Positions 12,801-24,837 of a DNA stretch of 64,000 bases are shown here, one piece after another. Every line of letters starts with the position of its first letter. Positions within the stretch are counted from its first letter, which is position 1. The stretch is taken from positions 829,501-893,500 of the forward strand of contig BRXU01000041.1 of assembly GCA_030267565.1 (NCBI GenBank), written 5' to 3'. Made by a program: the position numbers and the translations under genes. The DNA comes from Pleodorina starrii (Eukaryota; Chlorophyta; Chlorophyceae; Chlamydomonadales; Volvocaceae). The notes under the pieces were generated by a model. It was not told the origin of the DNA and did no database searches. It worked only from the letters and a program-made list of their open reading frames with translations.

Positions 12801-15800
12801 CGCGTCGCGGCGCGCCAGCGGCGCCGCCGCCGCCGCCGACGGCTACGTCTCCCCGCCCCAACGGCCAACCACCGCCGCGTCGCGGCGCGCCAGCGGCGCC
12901 GCCGCCGCCGCCGATGGCTACGTGTCCCCGCCCCAACGACCAACCACCGCCGCGTCGCGGCGCGCCAGCGGCGCCGCCGCCGCCGCCGATGAATACTCCA
13001 AGTCGTACTCTTCCGTACACCACCATCATCACCATCAGCAACACCACCGCCACCACCACCACCAGCAGCAGCAGCCGCACGCCCACCAGTACGACGGTGT
13101 ACGGCCGGTTTCGGGGCGCAGCGTCCGAGCCAGCAACCAGAATCTCGCTGCTCGTCCCAGCTCCTCTCGATCCGCTCGATCTTCGACGTCCCGGCGCCGC
13201 CTCGGTGTCGAACCACCGGAATCCGACGCCCTCAGCACGATTTCCGACATCAGCGATGTGTCGGATCTCAGCGACGCTTCGGCTTCGCAGGGCCGTACTG
13301 CAGTACAGGGCTCCAGATCTCGCTCCGAAACTGACCTCCGGCACCCCCGCCACCACGCCCACCGCCGCGCCGGCGCCAAGCGCGAGCCCGGCGGCGGCGG
13401 CTTCGATGCGTCGCAGGACGGCCGCGGCGCGAGCCGCACGACGCTGTCGAGCGGCTCTTTCGATCGCTCGACACGGAAGAGCAACTCCTTCGATCGCTCG
13501 ACACGGAAGAGCAACTCCTTTGATCGCTCGACGCGGAGGAGCAACTCTTTCGACCGACCTGCGACCGCCGCGCCCGCGGTCGGAAGGTGAGGGAGGGAGG
13601 TGTTAGAAGAGAGAAACGGCTGGCACGTCCTCCCCTTCCCATCCCCCGCTCCTCCCCCCCCCGCCCCTCCCGATTTCTTAAGGGTTTTCTATTCTATCCT
13701 ACTTGTTTTCCGATCTTCGCGTGAACTGCTGCGAGTCATCCGATGTTGCGATCGCAAGCCGTGTACCGTTTTGCCGCCATCCCACTCGCTTCCCAAACGC
13801 CCCCCGCCGCCCTCACATCCACCACTACTAGGCGTGGATCCGCGGAGACGGGCCCCCGCCAGGGTTCCGAAACCACCGCCGCCGCCGCCGCCGCCGCCGA
13901 TGACGGCGCCGCCGTCCTCGTCGACGCCGACGCGACGGACGATACGATACTGGCGAAGCTCGCGGCGGCGAGTGAGCTCGCCAAGGGTGCGGAGCACCCG
14001 GCGGCGGCGCCGCCAGACGCCGCTGCCGCCGCCGCCGCCGGCGGCGGCGGCGGCGGCCGCGGCCCCACCATGGCGATGGTCCGTGAGGCGCACGCGCAGC
14101 TGCAGCGGCAGAAGGGGGTGGGCGGCGGCGGCGGCGGTGGCGACGGCTTAGGGGGTCTGGAGGGCTTGGGGTCGGGGGATCTTGAGGGTGAGGAGGGGGA
14201 GGTGCAGCTGCGGCGGCAGGACGCAGGCGCGGATAGCTACATGCTGCGCATCTTTGGCAGCGCCTACACAAAGGTGGCGGGCGGGGCGGACTTTGGAGAC
14301 ACGGGCGCGGTCAAGGTGAGGCGGCGAGGGGGGCCGGTGGAAGTATGTGGAAGTGTACGGAAGTATGCTTCTTTTGGATCTGGAGTGCAGCAAGCAGCCC
14401 CCGAGGAGGGGGAGGAGGGGGTCCTGGTTTGCGTGTAATGCGATTGCAGTACGGGTGGTGGTGTTGGTGGTGTAAGAAAGAAGATGCCGCGGCGAAGAAA
14501 GGGGGGGAGGGGTTTGCTGCAACCCTCCCAAGGTTAGCAGGAGGGGTCTGCGCGTGGTGGGTTGGGGCTTGGGGGGGCCTTATGGCCACCGGTTCCAAGC
14601 GGGGGCGGTATCTCTCCCTGCCTATAACCCGTCCCCCCCTCCAACCCCACCAACCCCACCAACCCCACCAAACCCTCCCAAACCCCTAAAATCCCCCGCA
14701 CCACGTTCACGGGCTCCGGCCTATACGTGCATGACCCTCCCCTCCCCCCTGGTTGGCCTTGTCTTGCCCCCAGGTGTGGCTGCACCCCTACTCCACAGTC
14801 CGCATGCGTATGGACATGGTCTGGGTGGTGGCGGCATTGCTCATGTCGGCAGTGATGCCGCTGCAGGTGGGGGGGTGTGGAGGGGTGTGTGGGGGTGTGT
14901 GTGGAGAGGGGGGTTATCCACGTATATCGGTAGGCCGAAGCCCGTGAACGGTTAAGAGGGGGGGTTCGGATGGGGGTTATCCAAGGATAGGCCTTAGGCC
15001 GGAGCCGGAGCCGGGAGGGGGGAGCCGGGGGGAAGTTCGGATTGGGGGGTCGGATTGCGGGGTCGGAAGTTGGGTCGAATCGGTGTCGTATGGGGATTGG
15101 GGGATAAGGGGTGGGATTGGGGTCCAATGGGGATCAGGTCAAGTCGGCGTTGGATTTGGGGTTTTAGGGTTTTGGGGTTTGTTTGGGTCGGAAATGGGCA
15201 AAAGGGAATCGGCTAACCCCGGTGGGTCTGGAAGGTGAAGCGAGGGGCGGGAGGGGTGGAGGCTGGAGGAGGGGAGGGGAGCGGAGCGGAGAGAGTGCGG
15301 ATGGCAGGCAGCTCGTTAACCCCTCTGAACGCCCGTCCTCCCCCACCTCCTGTCTCCAACCCCCCGGCTACGGCTCTTGCTTTCCCGCACCTTGGCTTCC
15401 CCGCCCCCCCCCCCGCACTCTGCACCCCGACCTCCCCTCGCCTCCCATTCGCAGATCGCCTTCACGAACTCCTCTACGGCACTGCCGTACTTGGTGGCGT
15501 GCCTGTGCTGCAGCGCTGCATGGATGGCTCACGTGGCGTGCAACTTCATGACGGGTGAGGGGGAGGAGGGGAGGGGGAGGTTTTCGGGTTTTAGGGTTTG
15601 TATGGTTTAAGGGTTGCAGCAGCCAGGCGTCTTAAGGGGGAGGAGAGGAGAAGAGCGCCCTCGAACCCCGGGCGGCTCCTAGAGGCCCACGTAGCCAGCA
15701 GGCACGGCAAGCAGGAAGCGCGGGACACCGGACACGTACCCCTGAACGTGTGTCCGCGCACACGTGCACGCAAACGCACACGCACACGCGCATGCGCGGT

Positions 15801-18370
15801 TGAGTGTGGATGTGGAGTGTGGATGTGGCGTGTGTGGCTGGGGGGCGAAAGGGCCGCGCTTCGGAGTGAGGGCTGCAGGGGTGTGGGAGAGCCCGGGCTG
15901 TACGGCGCCTCCATGTACGACGTACGACTGGCCGCGTGTACGACACTCTCGCTCACGCCTCGCTCCTCTCCCTCGCACCGCCCTGCCCACCCGCCCGCGG
16001 CGCGGTACGAAATCCCTAGGGTACGACGAGGACGGCGTGATTGTCATGGACGCCGCCAAAGTACGGAACCGCTACTGCCGTACCTACCTGCTGCTGGACA
16101 TTATCGGCGCGCTGCCGTACGCGCTGATTTCCGTACTGGTGTGCGGCTCCGTGCACGCGGGCATGTCGGGCAGCGGCGACGACGGTCACTGCTCCCTGCG
16201 TTCCTCCCTGCTGCTCCGGCTGTGGTCGCTACTGCCGCTGGCGACTCTGCCGCGGCTGCTGCACTACCTCAGCAAGTGGCAGGTGGGGGGATAGGGGTTT
16301 TAGGGTTTTGGTTTTTTTTGGGTTTTTGGGGGGGAAGAGCGGGTTTGGGGTTGGCAGGGGTGGGGCAGTGGGGTCACGGGGGCGCAGTTCAAGGGAGCAG
16401 GCTGAAGGGTGGGTATATGTGCACAGGCAGCTGGGGGAGTTGTGAGGGAGGCGGGTGGGGGTGGGGGTGGGGACCGGGAGGGGCAGTGGGGTGGGAGGCA
16501 GTGGGTGGGAGGCAGTGGGTGGGAGGCAGTGGGGTGGGAGGGGAGAGCATTTCCGCCCCTCCACTGCCGCCGCACGGCCGCCTTCTGCCCTGACGCCTTT
16601 CCCGCTCGGCGCCCATCTTCTATGTCGATGTCGATGTCTGGATTCTGGATTCTGGGTCCGCCGCTGCGGCTGTCGCTGTCGCTGTCGCTGCTGCCTCCCT
16701 TCCCTCCCCTCCCCGACGCCGTCTCCGTTCCCTTGGCTGCGTTACCTTTTTTCTTACTCCCCTCCCCTGCCCTCCCTTGCCCTCCCCCTCCCCCTCCCCC
16801 TTCCCCCCCTCCCCTGCCCTCCCCCTCCCCTGCCCTGCCCCTCCCCTCCCCTCCGGCTGGGTTCCGGGTGCGTTCGCTAACGCCGTCTCCGTCTCCGCTG
16901 CGGTATTTTCTTTTCCCCCCCCTCCCCCTCCCCCCCCAGGACACTTGGGACATCGACATTCACATGATGCGGCTGGTGAAGCTGCTGGGTACCGCCATGA
17001 TCTTCACACACCTCTTTGCGTGCATGAGCTACTACGTGCAGGTAGGGAGGGGGGAGGGAGGGAGGAGGGAAGGGGGGGAGGGAGGGGAGGGAGGGGGGGA
17101 GGGAGGGAGGGAGGGTAAAAAAGATGATACCGCAGGAGGGGGGGAGGGAGGGAGGGATACCACAGCGGAGGGGCAAAGGACGGGAGGCAGGGATGGGGTG
17201 GGGTGAGGCAGGGGGTAATGAGCCCGGGAGGTGGGTAGGGGGGGAGACGGGAGTGGGAGTACGGCAGTCCAAGATAAGGAAAGGCAATCAGCTGAGAAAG
17301 TGGCAGACCTTGACAACCCAACCCAAGCCAACCGCCCCAACCGCCCTAACCGCCCCAACCGCCCCACTTCCCCAGCTGATTGAGGATTTCCCGCTGGACG
17401 GCTGGGTGGTGATCGGGGGTCTGGACGGCAAGGGGGCCTGGATCACCTACAACTTTGCACTGCTGAGGGCGCTGCAGGTGCGGGGCCGGGGGGCGGGGGG
17501 CGGAGGGTCGGGGGCGCGGGTGTATGTGTATGACGTACGGTTGCGTGTGTTTGGCGCGTGCTGTGCGTGTGCCGGGGCGTGTGCGTGTTGGGCATACCGT
17601 ATACACAGGGCGTGCCGGGTCCCTCTGAACCCCCCTCCCCTCCCCTCCCCCCACAAGCTCCAGACCTCAAAAGCCCAAACCCCAACCCCTACCGCCTCCC
17701 CCCCTCCCCCAAAAAACAACACATACACTCTCCCCTCCATACACCCTTCCTCTCCACACCCCCCCCCCTCATCCCCCGCAATCCCCCCACCCATCCTTCA
17801 CCCCCCACCCGCAATCCACCCCCACCCCCCCTCCCTCCTCCCTCCCAGGTGGTAATGGGCAGCAATGTTGACAGCGTATCCAGCAGCTCCTCTGTGGAGG
17901 TGGTGTTTACCATCTGCTCGTATATCGTGGGAGTGGTGTTCTACACAATACTGGTGAGGAGGGGTGGGGTGGGTGGATGGATGGGGTGGGTGTGGACGGA
18001 TGGGTGTGGACGGATGGGATGGTACGTACACACGTACACATACACACATGCCCCCTCCCTCCGTCCCTTTCCCCCTCCCCTCCCCCCCTTCCTGGCCCCT
18101 CACAGGTGGGTATCATGTCGTCCATCGTACTGTCGCTCAACCGCTCCGGACAGATGTACGTCGAGAAGCTGCAGGTAGGTGGTACGGCACCATGTCGCTG
18201 GGTACGACAAAAGATGTACCAATCACCCCTTTTCCCACATGCCACATGCCACATTGCCCCGCGCCGCTCGGACCATCCCTGGGCCTCCGTCTTCGCCCCT
18301 CGGCCCCCTTCCCCGTCCTCCTTCTTCTCCCCCTCCCCTCCCCTCCTCTCTCCCCTCTCTCTTTTTGTGT

Positions 18371-18417
<47 letters not shown>

Positions 18418-21400
18418 ATTCTGATATGTATACCCCCGCCTCCCCCTCCACATCCCGCTTACACCACACTTGCCCCCCCACCCCTCAGATCTGGCGCGAC
18501 TACTGCCACTACCGCCGTCTGCCTGGGGAGCTGCGCCGCCGCGTCATGTCGTACATAAATACGACACACTCCAACAAGCGCGTGCTGGACGACACCACCA
18601 TGCTCATGGTAGGACGGGGAGTGTGCGTGTGTGTTTTGGGGGTGAGGGGGGTTGGGGGTTGGGGTCGCGGGGGCGAGTGGGCCCGAGAGGCACGCATAGG
18701 TGGGCTTACAAGACGTGATAGGTCACACGACCGCCCTGCTCGCTCCTGCCTGCCCCACTGGGCGTTGTGTCCATCTCCTGCCTGCGCCAATCCCCTGCCC
18801 TCCCCTCCACACGACCGCCTGACCGCCACCTATCGCGTCGCCCTCGATTCCCTCGCGTGAACCAATACTTTCCCGCACTCCAGCCTGGACCCTAAAACCC
18901 TAAAACCCTGAAAACCCTAAAACTATATCCTCCCCCTCCCCCTCTCCCCTCCTCCCCTCCCCTCCACCCTCCCCCATCTTCCCTCCCCCCTCCTCCCCCC
19001 CAGGAGCTTTCCCCCGGTCTGCGCACCGACATCAACCTGCAGTTGTGTGCGGAGCTTGTGGCCACGGTGCCCGTCTTCCTGGAGTGCTCTCCCATTGTGG
19101 TGCGAGCGATGGTTTCGAAGCTGCAGAGGGAGACGCACGTGGCGGGGGACTTTGTGTTCAGGTGAGCCCGGGGGGGCCGGGGAGGTGTTCTACACAATAC
19201 TGGTGGGAGGGGGGGGCGGGGTAAAAGAAATCGGCCCGGGACGAGGGAACGCAACGCAGTTACCTGGGATATTACCTGAGGATTACCTGATATCTCCAGC
19301 AGAAAGAAAGCGAGCGCGCGGCCGCGTTGCCGCCGGGGGGGGGGGGCCGGGGCGGGGCGGGGGGCGGGTGTGAGCCAGGAGGCGGAAGGGTTGGGTGGGT
19401 TGTGGCGACACCGGAGCTCCGGGAGGGGGTTGGGGGGAGGAGGGGGTGAGGCAGGCTTTCGGGGCAAAGACCGCGAGGGGGGGCGGGGGGGGCGTAAGGC
19501 ACGCATGCACGCACGCATGCACGTGCCTCTCTCCCCACCTGCACCTGCTGTCCTGTCCAGTGTCCACCTGCAGCCCTGTGCTGCCACCGCCACCGCCGCT
19601 ATCGCCGCTGCCGCTGTCGTCGCTGCCACCGCCGCTGCCTCTTCTATCGTCGCTGCATCAAATGGCGCTGTCGCTGCTGCTCCTAATGTCGCTGCTGTTG
19701 TCGATCGATTCTGTTTCCTATCCCCGTCTTCTCCCTCTTCTCCTCCCTCCCTCTACTTCTCCTCCCTCTTCTCCCTCCCTCCCTCCCCTCCAGGGTTGGT
19801 GACATTGCTGACGCTGTGTACTTCATTCTGAAGGGCACTGTGTCCATCTCTGATGAGACGGGGGCGCTGCTCACCCGCCTGGCGCAGGGCTCCCATTTTG
19901 GGGAGTTTGGAATCCTGGCGTACCTGGACGGACAGCTGGGTGGGTGGGTGGGTGGGGGGTGGGTGGGGGGGGGTGCAGGGTTGGGTGGGGGGTTGGAGGT
20001 GGGTGGGTGGGCGGGGTTGGGTGGGTGGAAGGGAAGGGGGGGGCTGTCTCGCCTCAGGACCCGCCCCCCGGCATGCCGCCCTTCCCCCCGCGCGGGTGAG
20101 CGAGCGAGCGAGCGAGCGAGCGCGTCTCTACACGCCGCGCGGGGCCCTCGCCCCTCGTACCGCTATCAGACGTTCATATAACACGTACTACAGCCGGGGG
20201 CTAAACGCTAAAGCTGGTCAGCTACACCGGGCAGCCACACCGGGCAGCCACACCGGGCAGCCACACCGGGCAGCCACACCGGGCAGCCACACCGGGCAGC
20301 CACACCGGGCAGCCACACCGGGCAGCCACACCGGGCAGCCACACCGGGCAGCCACACCGGGCAGCCACACCGGGCAGCCAGCCTGGGACTCCCTTCCGCC
20401 GCGGGATCGCGGTTTCAGCCGCGGAGCCCGCGACGGCCCCCGCTCCCTGTCAGCAAACAACCTCCCTCCGCCCTCCTCCCTCCTCCGCCCTCCTCTCCGT
20501 CCTCCTCGTCCTCCCTTCCCGCCCATCCTACTCCCCGTCTCTCTCCCCCACACCCCCGACTTGACTTACTTCACCCCTCACCCCTCAACACAGCACCTCC
20601 ACCCCACCCCACCCCCTGCCGCCCTCCCCACGCCCACGCCCGCGCCTTGTTCCTCCCCCCCCCCCCCAAACCGCCCACCCCCCCTCCTGCCGCAGGTGTG
20701 CGCACCGCCGCCGCTCGTGCCGACGACTGCGTTGAGCTGTACAAGCTGCACTGCGAGGACTTTGCCGGCCTGGCCGACTACTACCCGGAACTGGTGGACT
20801 TTTTCCGGGATGTGGCTGTGGTGGGTCGGGACTGGGGAGGGAGGGAGGGAGGGAGGGAGGGGGGGGCGGGGGAGAGGGCGGGGGAGGGGGCGGCGGGGCG
20901 GCTGGGATGCTGCCCTACACACCCAGACCTGGATGCCTGCGTGCCTGCATGCTTGGGTGGTTGTGGTGGTTGTGGTTGTGGTTGTGGTTGTGGTGGTTGT
21001 TACTACAGTGGGCTGCGATACCGTACTGTGGGGGCGGCGGCAATGCACAAACAACTCGGCGGTCTTTTTTTCCGTGAGCGCTCCCACCCTCCCTTCCCTT
21101 CCCTTTCCTTCCCTTCCCTCGGTGGTTGTTACTACAGTGGGCTGCGATACCGTACTGTGGGGGCGGCGGCAATGCACAAACAACTCGGCGGTCTTTTTTT
21201 CCGTGAGCGCTCCCACCCTCCCTTCCCTTCCCTTTCCTTCCCTTCCCTCCACACGCATACACACACGCATACACACGAGCACGCACACGAACACACGGAC
21301 ACGCACACACGAACACGCATATACCTCCTCGGGCCCTGCAGGTGCGGTCCGCCTACAACGCCACCCTCCGCGCCAACCGCGCGCTGACCGAGTGGTCGGG

Positions 21401-24400
21401 CTCCGAATCGGGATCCGGGTACGACGACGAGTACGACGAGGGGTACGACGACGAGTACGGCGACGATCAGGGCACCGACGGCGACTCGCGCGGCGGCGAC
21501 AGCAGCCAGCTCTTCAGCAGCAGCAGCGGAGAGGAGGACGACTACGAAGACCTCATGCGGAGCGACGTCGGCGGCGCCGCCGGCGAGCTGGTTGCGAATG
21601 CCATGCCCGCCAGCGCGGCGGCGGCGGCGGCGGCGGCAGCCGCCGCCGCCGCCGCCGGCGGCGGCGAAGCCGAGAGCGTAGGATCCGGCGGCACCGCGGC
21701 GTCGCGCCTGCGCGCGCGGCTGGCGGCAGGCAGCGGCGCCGTCAGGGGCCGTATCCGCTTCGGGGACCTGGGCGGCGGCGGCGGCGGCGGCGCGGACGCC
21801 GCGGCGGCCGACGGCGCTGCGACGATCCTCGTGCCGCCGGGCGCCGTACCCGACGGCGACGGAGGTACTGCAGCGGGGGCCACCGAGGCGACGGCTCACA
21901 AGGCGGCGGGAGGCGGCGGCGGCGGCGGAGGTGGGGGCAGCCTTTTCAAGCGGGCGCTGGCAAGGGCGGCGGCGGCAGGCAGCGACGGCGGCGGTGCCGG
22001 ATCGGCGGCGGCGGCGACGGGCAGCGGCGACGGCGTCTTGCCGTCGGGCGGCAGCTTCGGCGCCGGAAGCACCTCCCGCGCGGCCCGCTCCGTCAAGTTT
22101 GCCATCAGCGATGAGCCCACAACACGACCGGCGACGTCGCCGGCGGCGGCGGCGCCGCCGCCGGCGGCACCGAATCCAACAGCGCCCATGACCGGTCCCG
22201 GCGCGCTTTTCACTCACCGCGCCCACACGCCTTTCGAAGCGGCCGCGGCGGCGGCGGCGGCGGCCGCCGCCGCCGCCGCCGGCACCACCGATTCGCCGGC
22301 GAGCTCCGCAACCACACTCGCCACCGTAGCCAGCGGCGGCGGCCGCTCGCCTGCGTCGCTGCTGGCGCCCGACTCGCCCAAGAGCCCCGCCGACGCCGCG
22401 TTGGCGGCCGCCGCCGCCACCGGCTCCGGGCCCCTTTCCGTACTGTCGGCCACCAGTGCGCTGCTGTCGGCGTTGCACGGCGGCGGCAGCGGCGGCGGCG
22501 GCACCCGCAGCCTTCGAAACCGGATCGTACCGCAGGACAGCACGGCGTCACACATCTCCGTGGCGATTTCGGAGCCTGGCGGCGGCGGCGGCGGCGCCGA
22601 CGGCGGCGGCGGCGATGTGCCGGATGTGGATCGAGTGGTCTCTCCACCTCGGTCCCGCACACCCACGGGCGCGGCCGGTTGGAACAACGCACTAACGCTC
22701 AGCCGGAGTAAGGTACGGCAGGGGTCGTCGGCGAACCTGGCGGCGGTGGCGGCGGCGGCCGTCGCCGCCGCCGCTGCCGCTGGCGGCGGCGGCGGCGGCG
22801 GCGCGGCGCCGGGCATGGTGCCACCGCCGGGCCGCGGCGCGTCGCGGCTCCGAAACAACAGCATCATCGCGCCACAAGACGAAACGTCGGAGGCGGGGTC
22901 CGACGCCGGCGGCGGCGGCGGCTCCGACGGCATCTTGAGCAAGCTGTCGGCGCCGACGCCGTCGGGGGCCATGGACGCCGCCGCCACCGCCGCCGCGACT
23001 GCGGAGCTGGCTTCCTCCGTGCCCATGCTGGCCCGCATGAGGAAGGTTACCGACGTCGTGACCTTCCTAAACGCCGTCAGCAGATTCGGCGGCGGCGGCG
23101 GCAGCGGCGGCGGCGGCGGCAGCGGCGGCGGCGGCGCCAACCCACACAGCTTCAAGAGCCGCCCCGGCAGCGCGCTGGGCCCGCCGGTGCCGGCGGCAAC
23201 GCCAGGCGCAGCGGCGGCGGGGCCTGGCGGCCCTGCCCTCCCGCGCGTCGGCAACGGCGGCGGCGGCGTCATGCACGGCTCCTCCCGCAGCAGCCTTCCT
23301 CTCCTGGAGCTTCCCCCGGGTGATGACGACGATGACGCGCCGACGCCGCCGTACACTGGCGCTAGCAGCGGCGGCGGCAGCGGCGGGTCGCCCCATGCCC
23401 AACGGCGGGCCGTCGGCGGCGACCCGGCGACCGCAACCGCCGCCGCTGGCGGCGGCGGCGGCGGCGGCGGCCCGCCACCGTCGCGCGCCGCCAGCAGCGG
23501 CGTCGCGGGCCTCCTCCATAAATTGTTGCACAGTCGCTCGGCCAAGGACCAATCGCCTGGCGCATCGCGCGAGGTGGCGGAGCTGTCGCCGGGCGGTTAT
23601 GACGACGGCGGCGGCGGCGGCAGCGTCCGCGGCGGCGGCGCCTTCGCCGCGGCCGCCGGCACCGTCAGCGGTCGGCTCGATCAGCACATGCAGCAGCAGC
23701 AGCAGTCGCAGGCGGCGGCGGCGGCGGCGGCGGCGCTGCGGCGCAGATCGGTGACGGCGGGGGCTGGCATGAGGAGCAACGTGTCCTTTCTGATGCCGCC
23801 CAACACCGGCGGCAGCGTGAGGTGGGTTCCGGGTCCGGGTCGGACGTCGGATCTGGATTCGGGTACTGGGTTACGGGTTGGGTTTGGATTCGGGTTCCGG
23901 ATCGGGTTCCGGATCGGGTTCCGGATCGGGTCGGAAAGGGCGGACAGGGTGTACGGCTGCCTTACGTGGCTTGCCTTACAGGACGTAGCCTAACCTGACC
24001 TAATTTGATGCGACCCAATCAGTTGGTTCCGGTTCCGGTCACAGCACCCTGCACCCTGCACGGTCCACGCCCTCCGCTTCGCTTCGCACCCCACCTGCTT
24101 CCTGTAACCCTACCTCCCCTGCCCTCCTGCCTTCCCCTCCCACCCCAACCCACCCTACCCGCTTGCAAAACACACGCACACACACGCACACCACCCCCCC
24201 CACCAATACATACACGTCTACGAACAGGAATAGCCACGCAGCGCCGCTGATGACCGACCCGGAGGCAGCCGCAGCCGCTGCCGCTGGCGGCGGCAGCGGC
24301 GGGCCCCCAGGCACGCCGCTCGGCGGCGGAACCACGGGTCAAGTCACCGTCGCCGCCATGCGCCTCGCCTCCCTCTCCGCCGGCGCCGGCCTGGCGGCGG

Positions 24401-24696
24401 CGGCGCGCCTCGCCTCCGTCAGCGCCGGCGCGCTCAACCTGGGCGGCGGCGGCGGCAGCGGCGGCGGCGCCGCCGGCGCCGCCGGCGGCGGCGCCGCCGC
24501 CGCCGCCGCTCTGCAGCACCATCACCACCATCTGCACCATTCGGGCCACGCGCGAGGCAACGGCGGCAACGGCAACGGCGGCGGCGGCGGCGGCGGCGGT
24601 ACGGGCAGCCAGACACGTGACCTGTTGTCCAACGGTGCGGTGTACCACGGGCAGCACCCGCGGGGGCCCGGCATCGTCAACCTGGGATTCGGCTGA
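6844..24696 (+). CDS. Giant cyclic-nucleotide-gated-type cation channel with very long low-complexity termini
   Basis: Model: join(6844..7398, 7802..8142, 8604..12110, 12669..13586, 13832..14315, 14774..14866, 15455..15554, 16020..16282, 16940..17041, 17376..17477, 17849..17953, 18106..18174, 18489..18608, 19004..19161, 19794..19939, 20696..20820, 21342..23821, 24228..24696). Every junction is phase-consistent; 10137 nt, 3378 residues. Residues 1-1935 are Ala/Pro/Gln/His/Ser-rich. S1 (about 1946-1966) follows WLHPYSTVRMRMDMVW, the usual pre-S1 signature; S2 about 1973-1993; FMTGYDEDGVIVMD precedes S3 (2021-2042); S4 about 2058-2082; S5 2096-2120; pore helix 2142-2155; S6 2171-2202; C-linker with LPGELRRRV; cNMP-binding domain about 2265-2390 with phosphate-binding cassette GSHFGEFG...RTAAARA (Glu2343, Arg2357). 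The family (CNG/HCN/plant CNGC) gates cations in the plasma or ciliary membrane in response to cyclic nucleotides. The filter is not GYG or GETP. The 980-residue C-terminus starts with an Asp/Glu/Tyr segment, then poly-Gly/Ala. Domain core very sure; start codon and outer exons moderately sure. Confidence 0.88.
12317..12380 (-). repeat. Dispersed intron repeat, family 1
   Basis: An imperfect copy in reverse orientation (AAAAAGAGGATACC ... GGCGTTAGCGAACGG) in the channel intron 12111-12668. Confidence 0.75.
12786..13000 (+). repeat. 75-bp coding repeat (25 residues, 3 copies) in channel N-terminus
   Basis: The unit encodes RPTTAASRRASGAAAAADGY plus VSPPQ and occurs three times in a row in exon 4 of the channel gene, preceded by shorter RPTTA-type units. 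The R-R-A-S core resembles a PKA-type phosphosite (inference). Confidence 0.9.
13452..13556 (+). repeat. 30-bp coding repeat (SFDRSTRKSN, 3-4 copies) in channel N-terminus
   Basis: A ten-residue unit rich in Arg and Ser, near the 3' end of exon 4 of the channel gene. The third unit has RRSN instead of RKSN. Confidence 0.92.
16858..16914 (+). repeat. Dispersed intron repeat, family 1, next to a 3' splice site
   Basis: A close copy (TTCGCTAACGCCGTCTCCGT, then CTGCGGTATTTTCTTTT) in the channel intron. It ends 25 bases before the S5 exon at 16940 and merges with the C-rich tract. Confidence 0.88.
18374..18411 (+). repeat. CT dinucleotide microsatellite
   Basis: (CT)n of about 18 units in the channel intron between 18174 and 18489. 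Confidence 0.95.
18892..18922 (-). repeat. Interstitial telomere-like TTTTAGGG repeats
   Basis: CCCTAAAA units in the channel intron before the exon at 19004. TTTTAGGG is the Chlamydomonas-type telomere unit. Confidence 0.7.
20222..20382 (+). repeat. 13-bp minisatellite (CACACCGGGCAGC), about 12 copies
   Basis: A nearly perfect 13-base tandem array lies in the channel intron 19940-20695. There are no spacers, so it is not a CRISPR array. Confidence 0.95.
20992..21249 (+). repeat. 129-bp tandem duplication
   Basis: The block beginning GGTGGTTGTTACTACAGTGG is repeated back to back at 20992-21120 and 21121-21249 with no difference that I can see. It lies in the channel intron between 20820 and 21342, followed by an ACAC-rich tract up to 21322. 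Confidence 0.94.
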
Positions 24697-24726
24697 TGGA
24701 GAGACGGACGAGGAGCAGCCGCCATG

Positions 24727-24837
24727 GTCGCCGTCATCGTTGTCATGGTTGTCATGGTTGTCATCGTTGTCATCGTTGTCATCGTTGTCATCGTTGTCAT
24801 GGTCGTCATCGTTGTCATCGTTGTCATCGTTGTCAGA
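24727..24837 (+). repeat. 9-bp repeat (ATCGTTGTC)n
   Basis: About twelve units, some with ATGGTTGTC variants, starting 30 bases after the channel stop codon and so probably in its 3' untranslated region. Confidence 0.92.

Noticed and set aside
20222..20382. CRISPR-like regular repeats
   Set aside because: 13-base units are directly tandem without spacers, within an intron of a nuclear gene.
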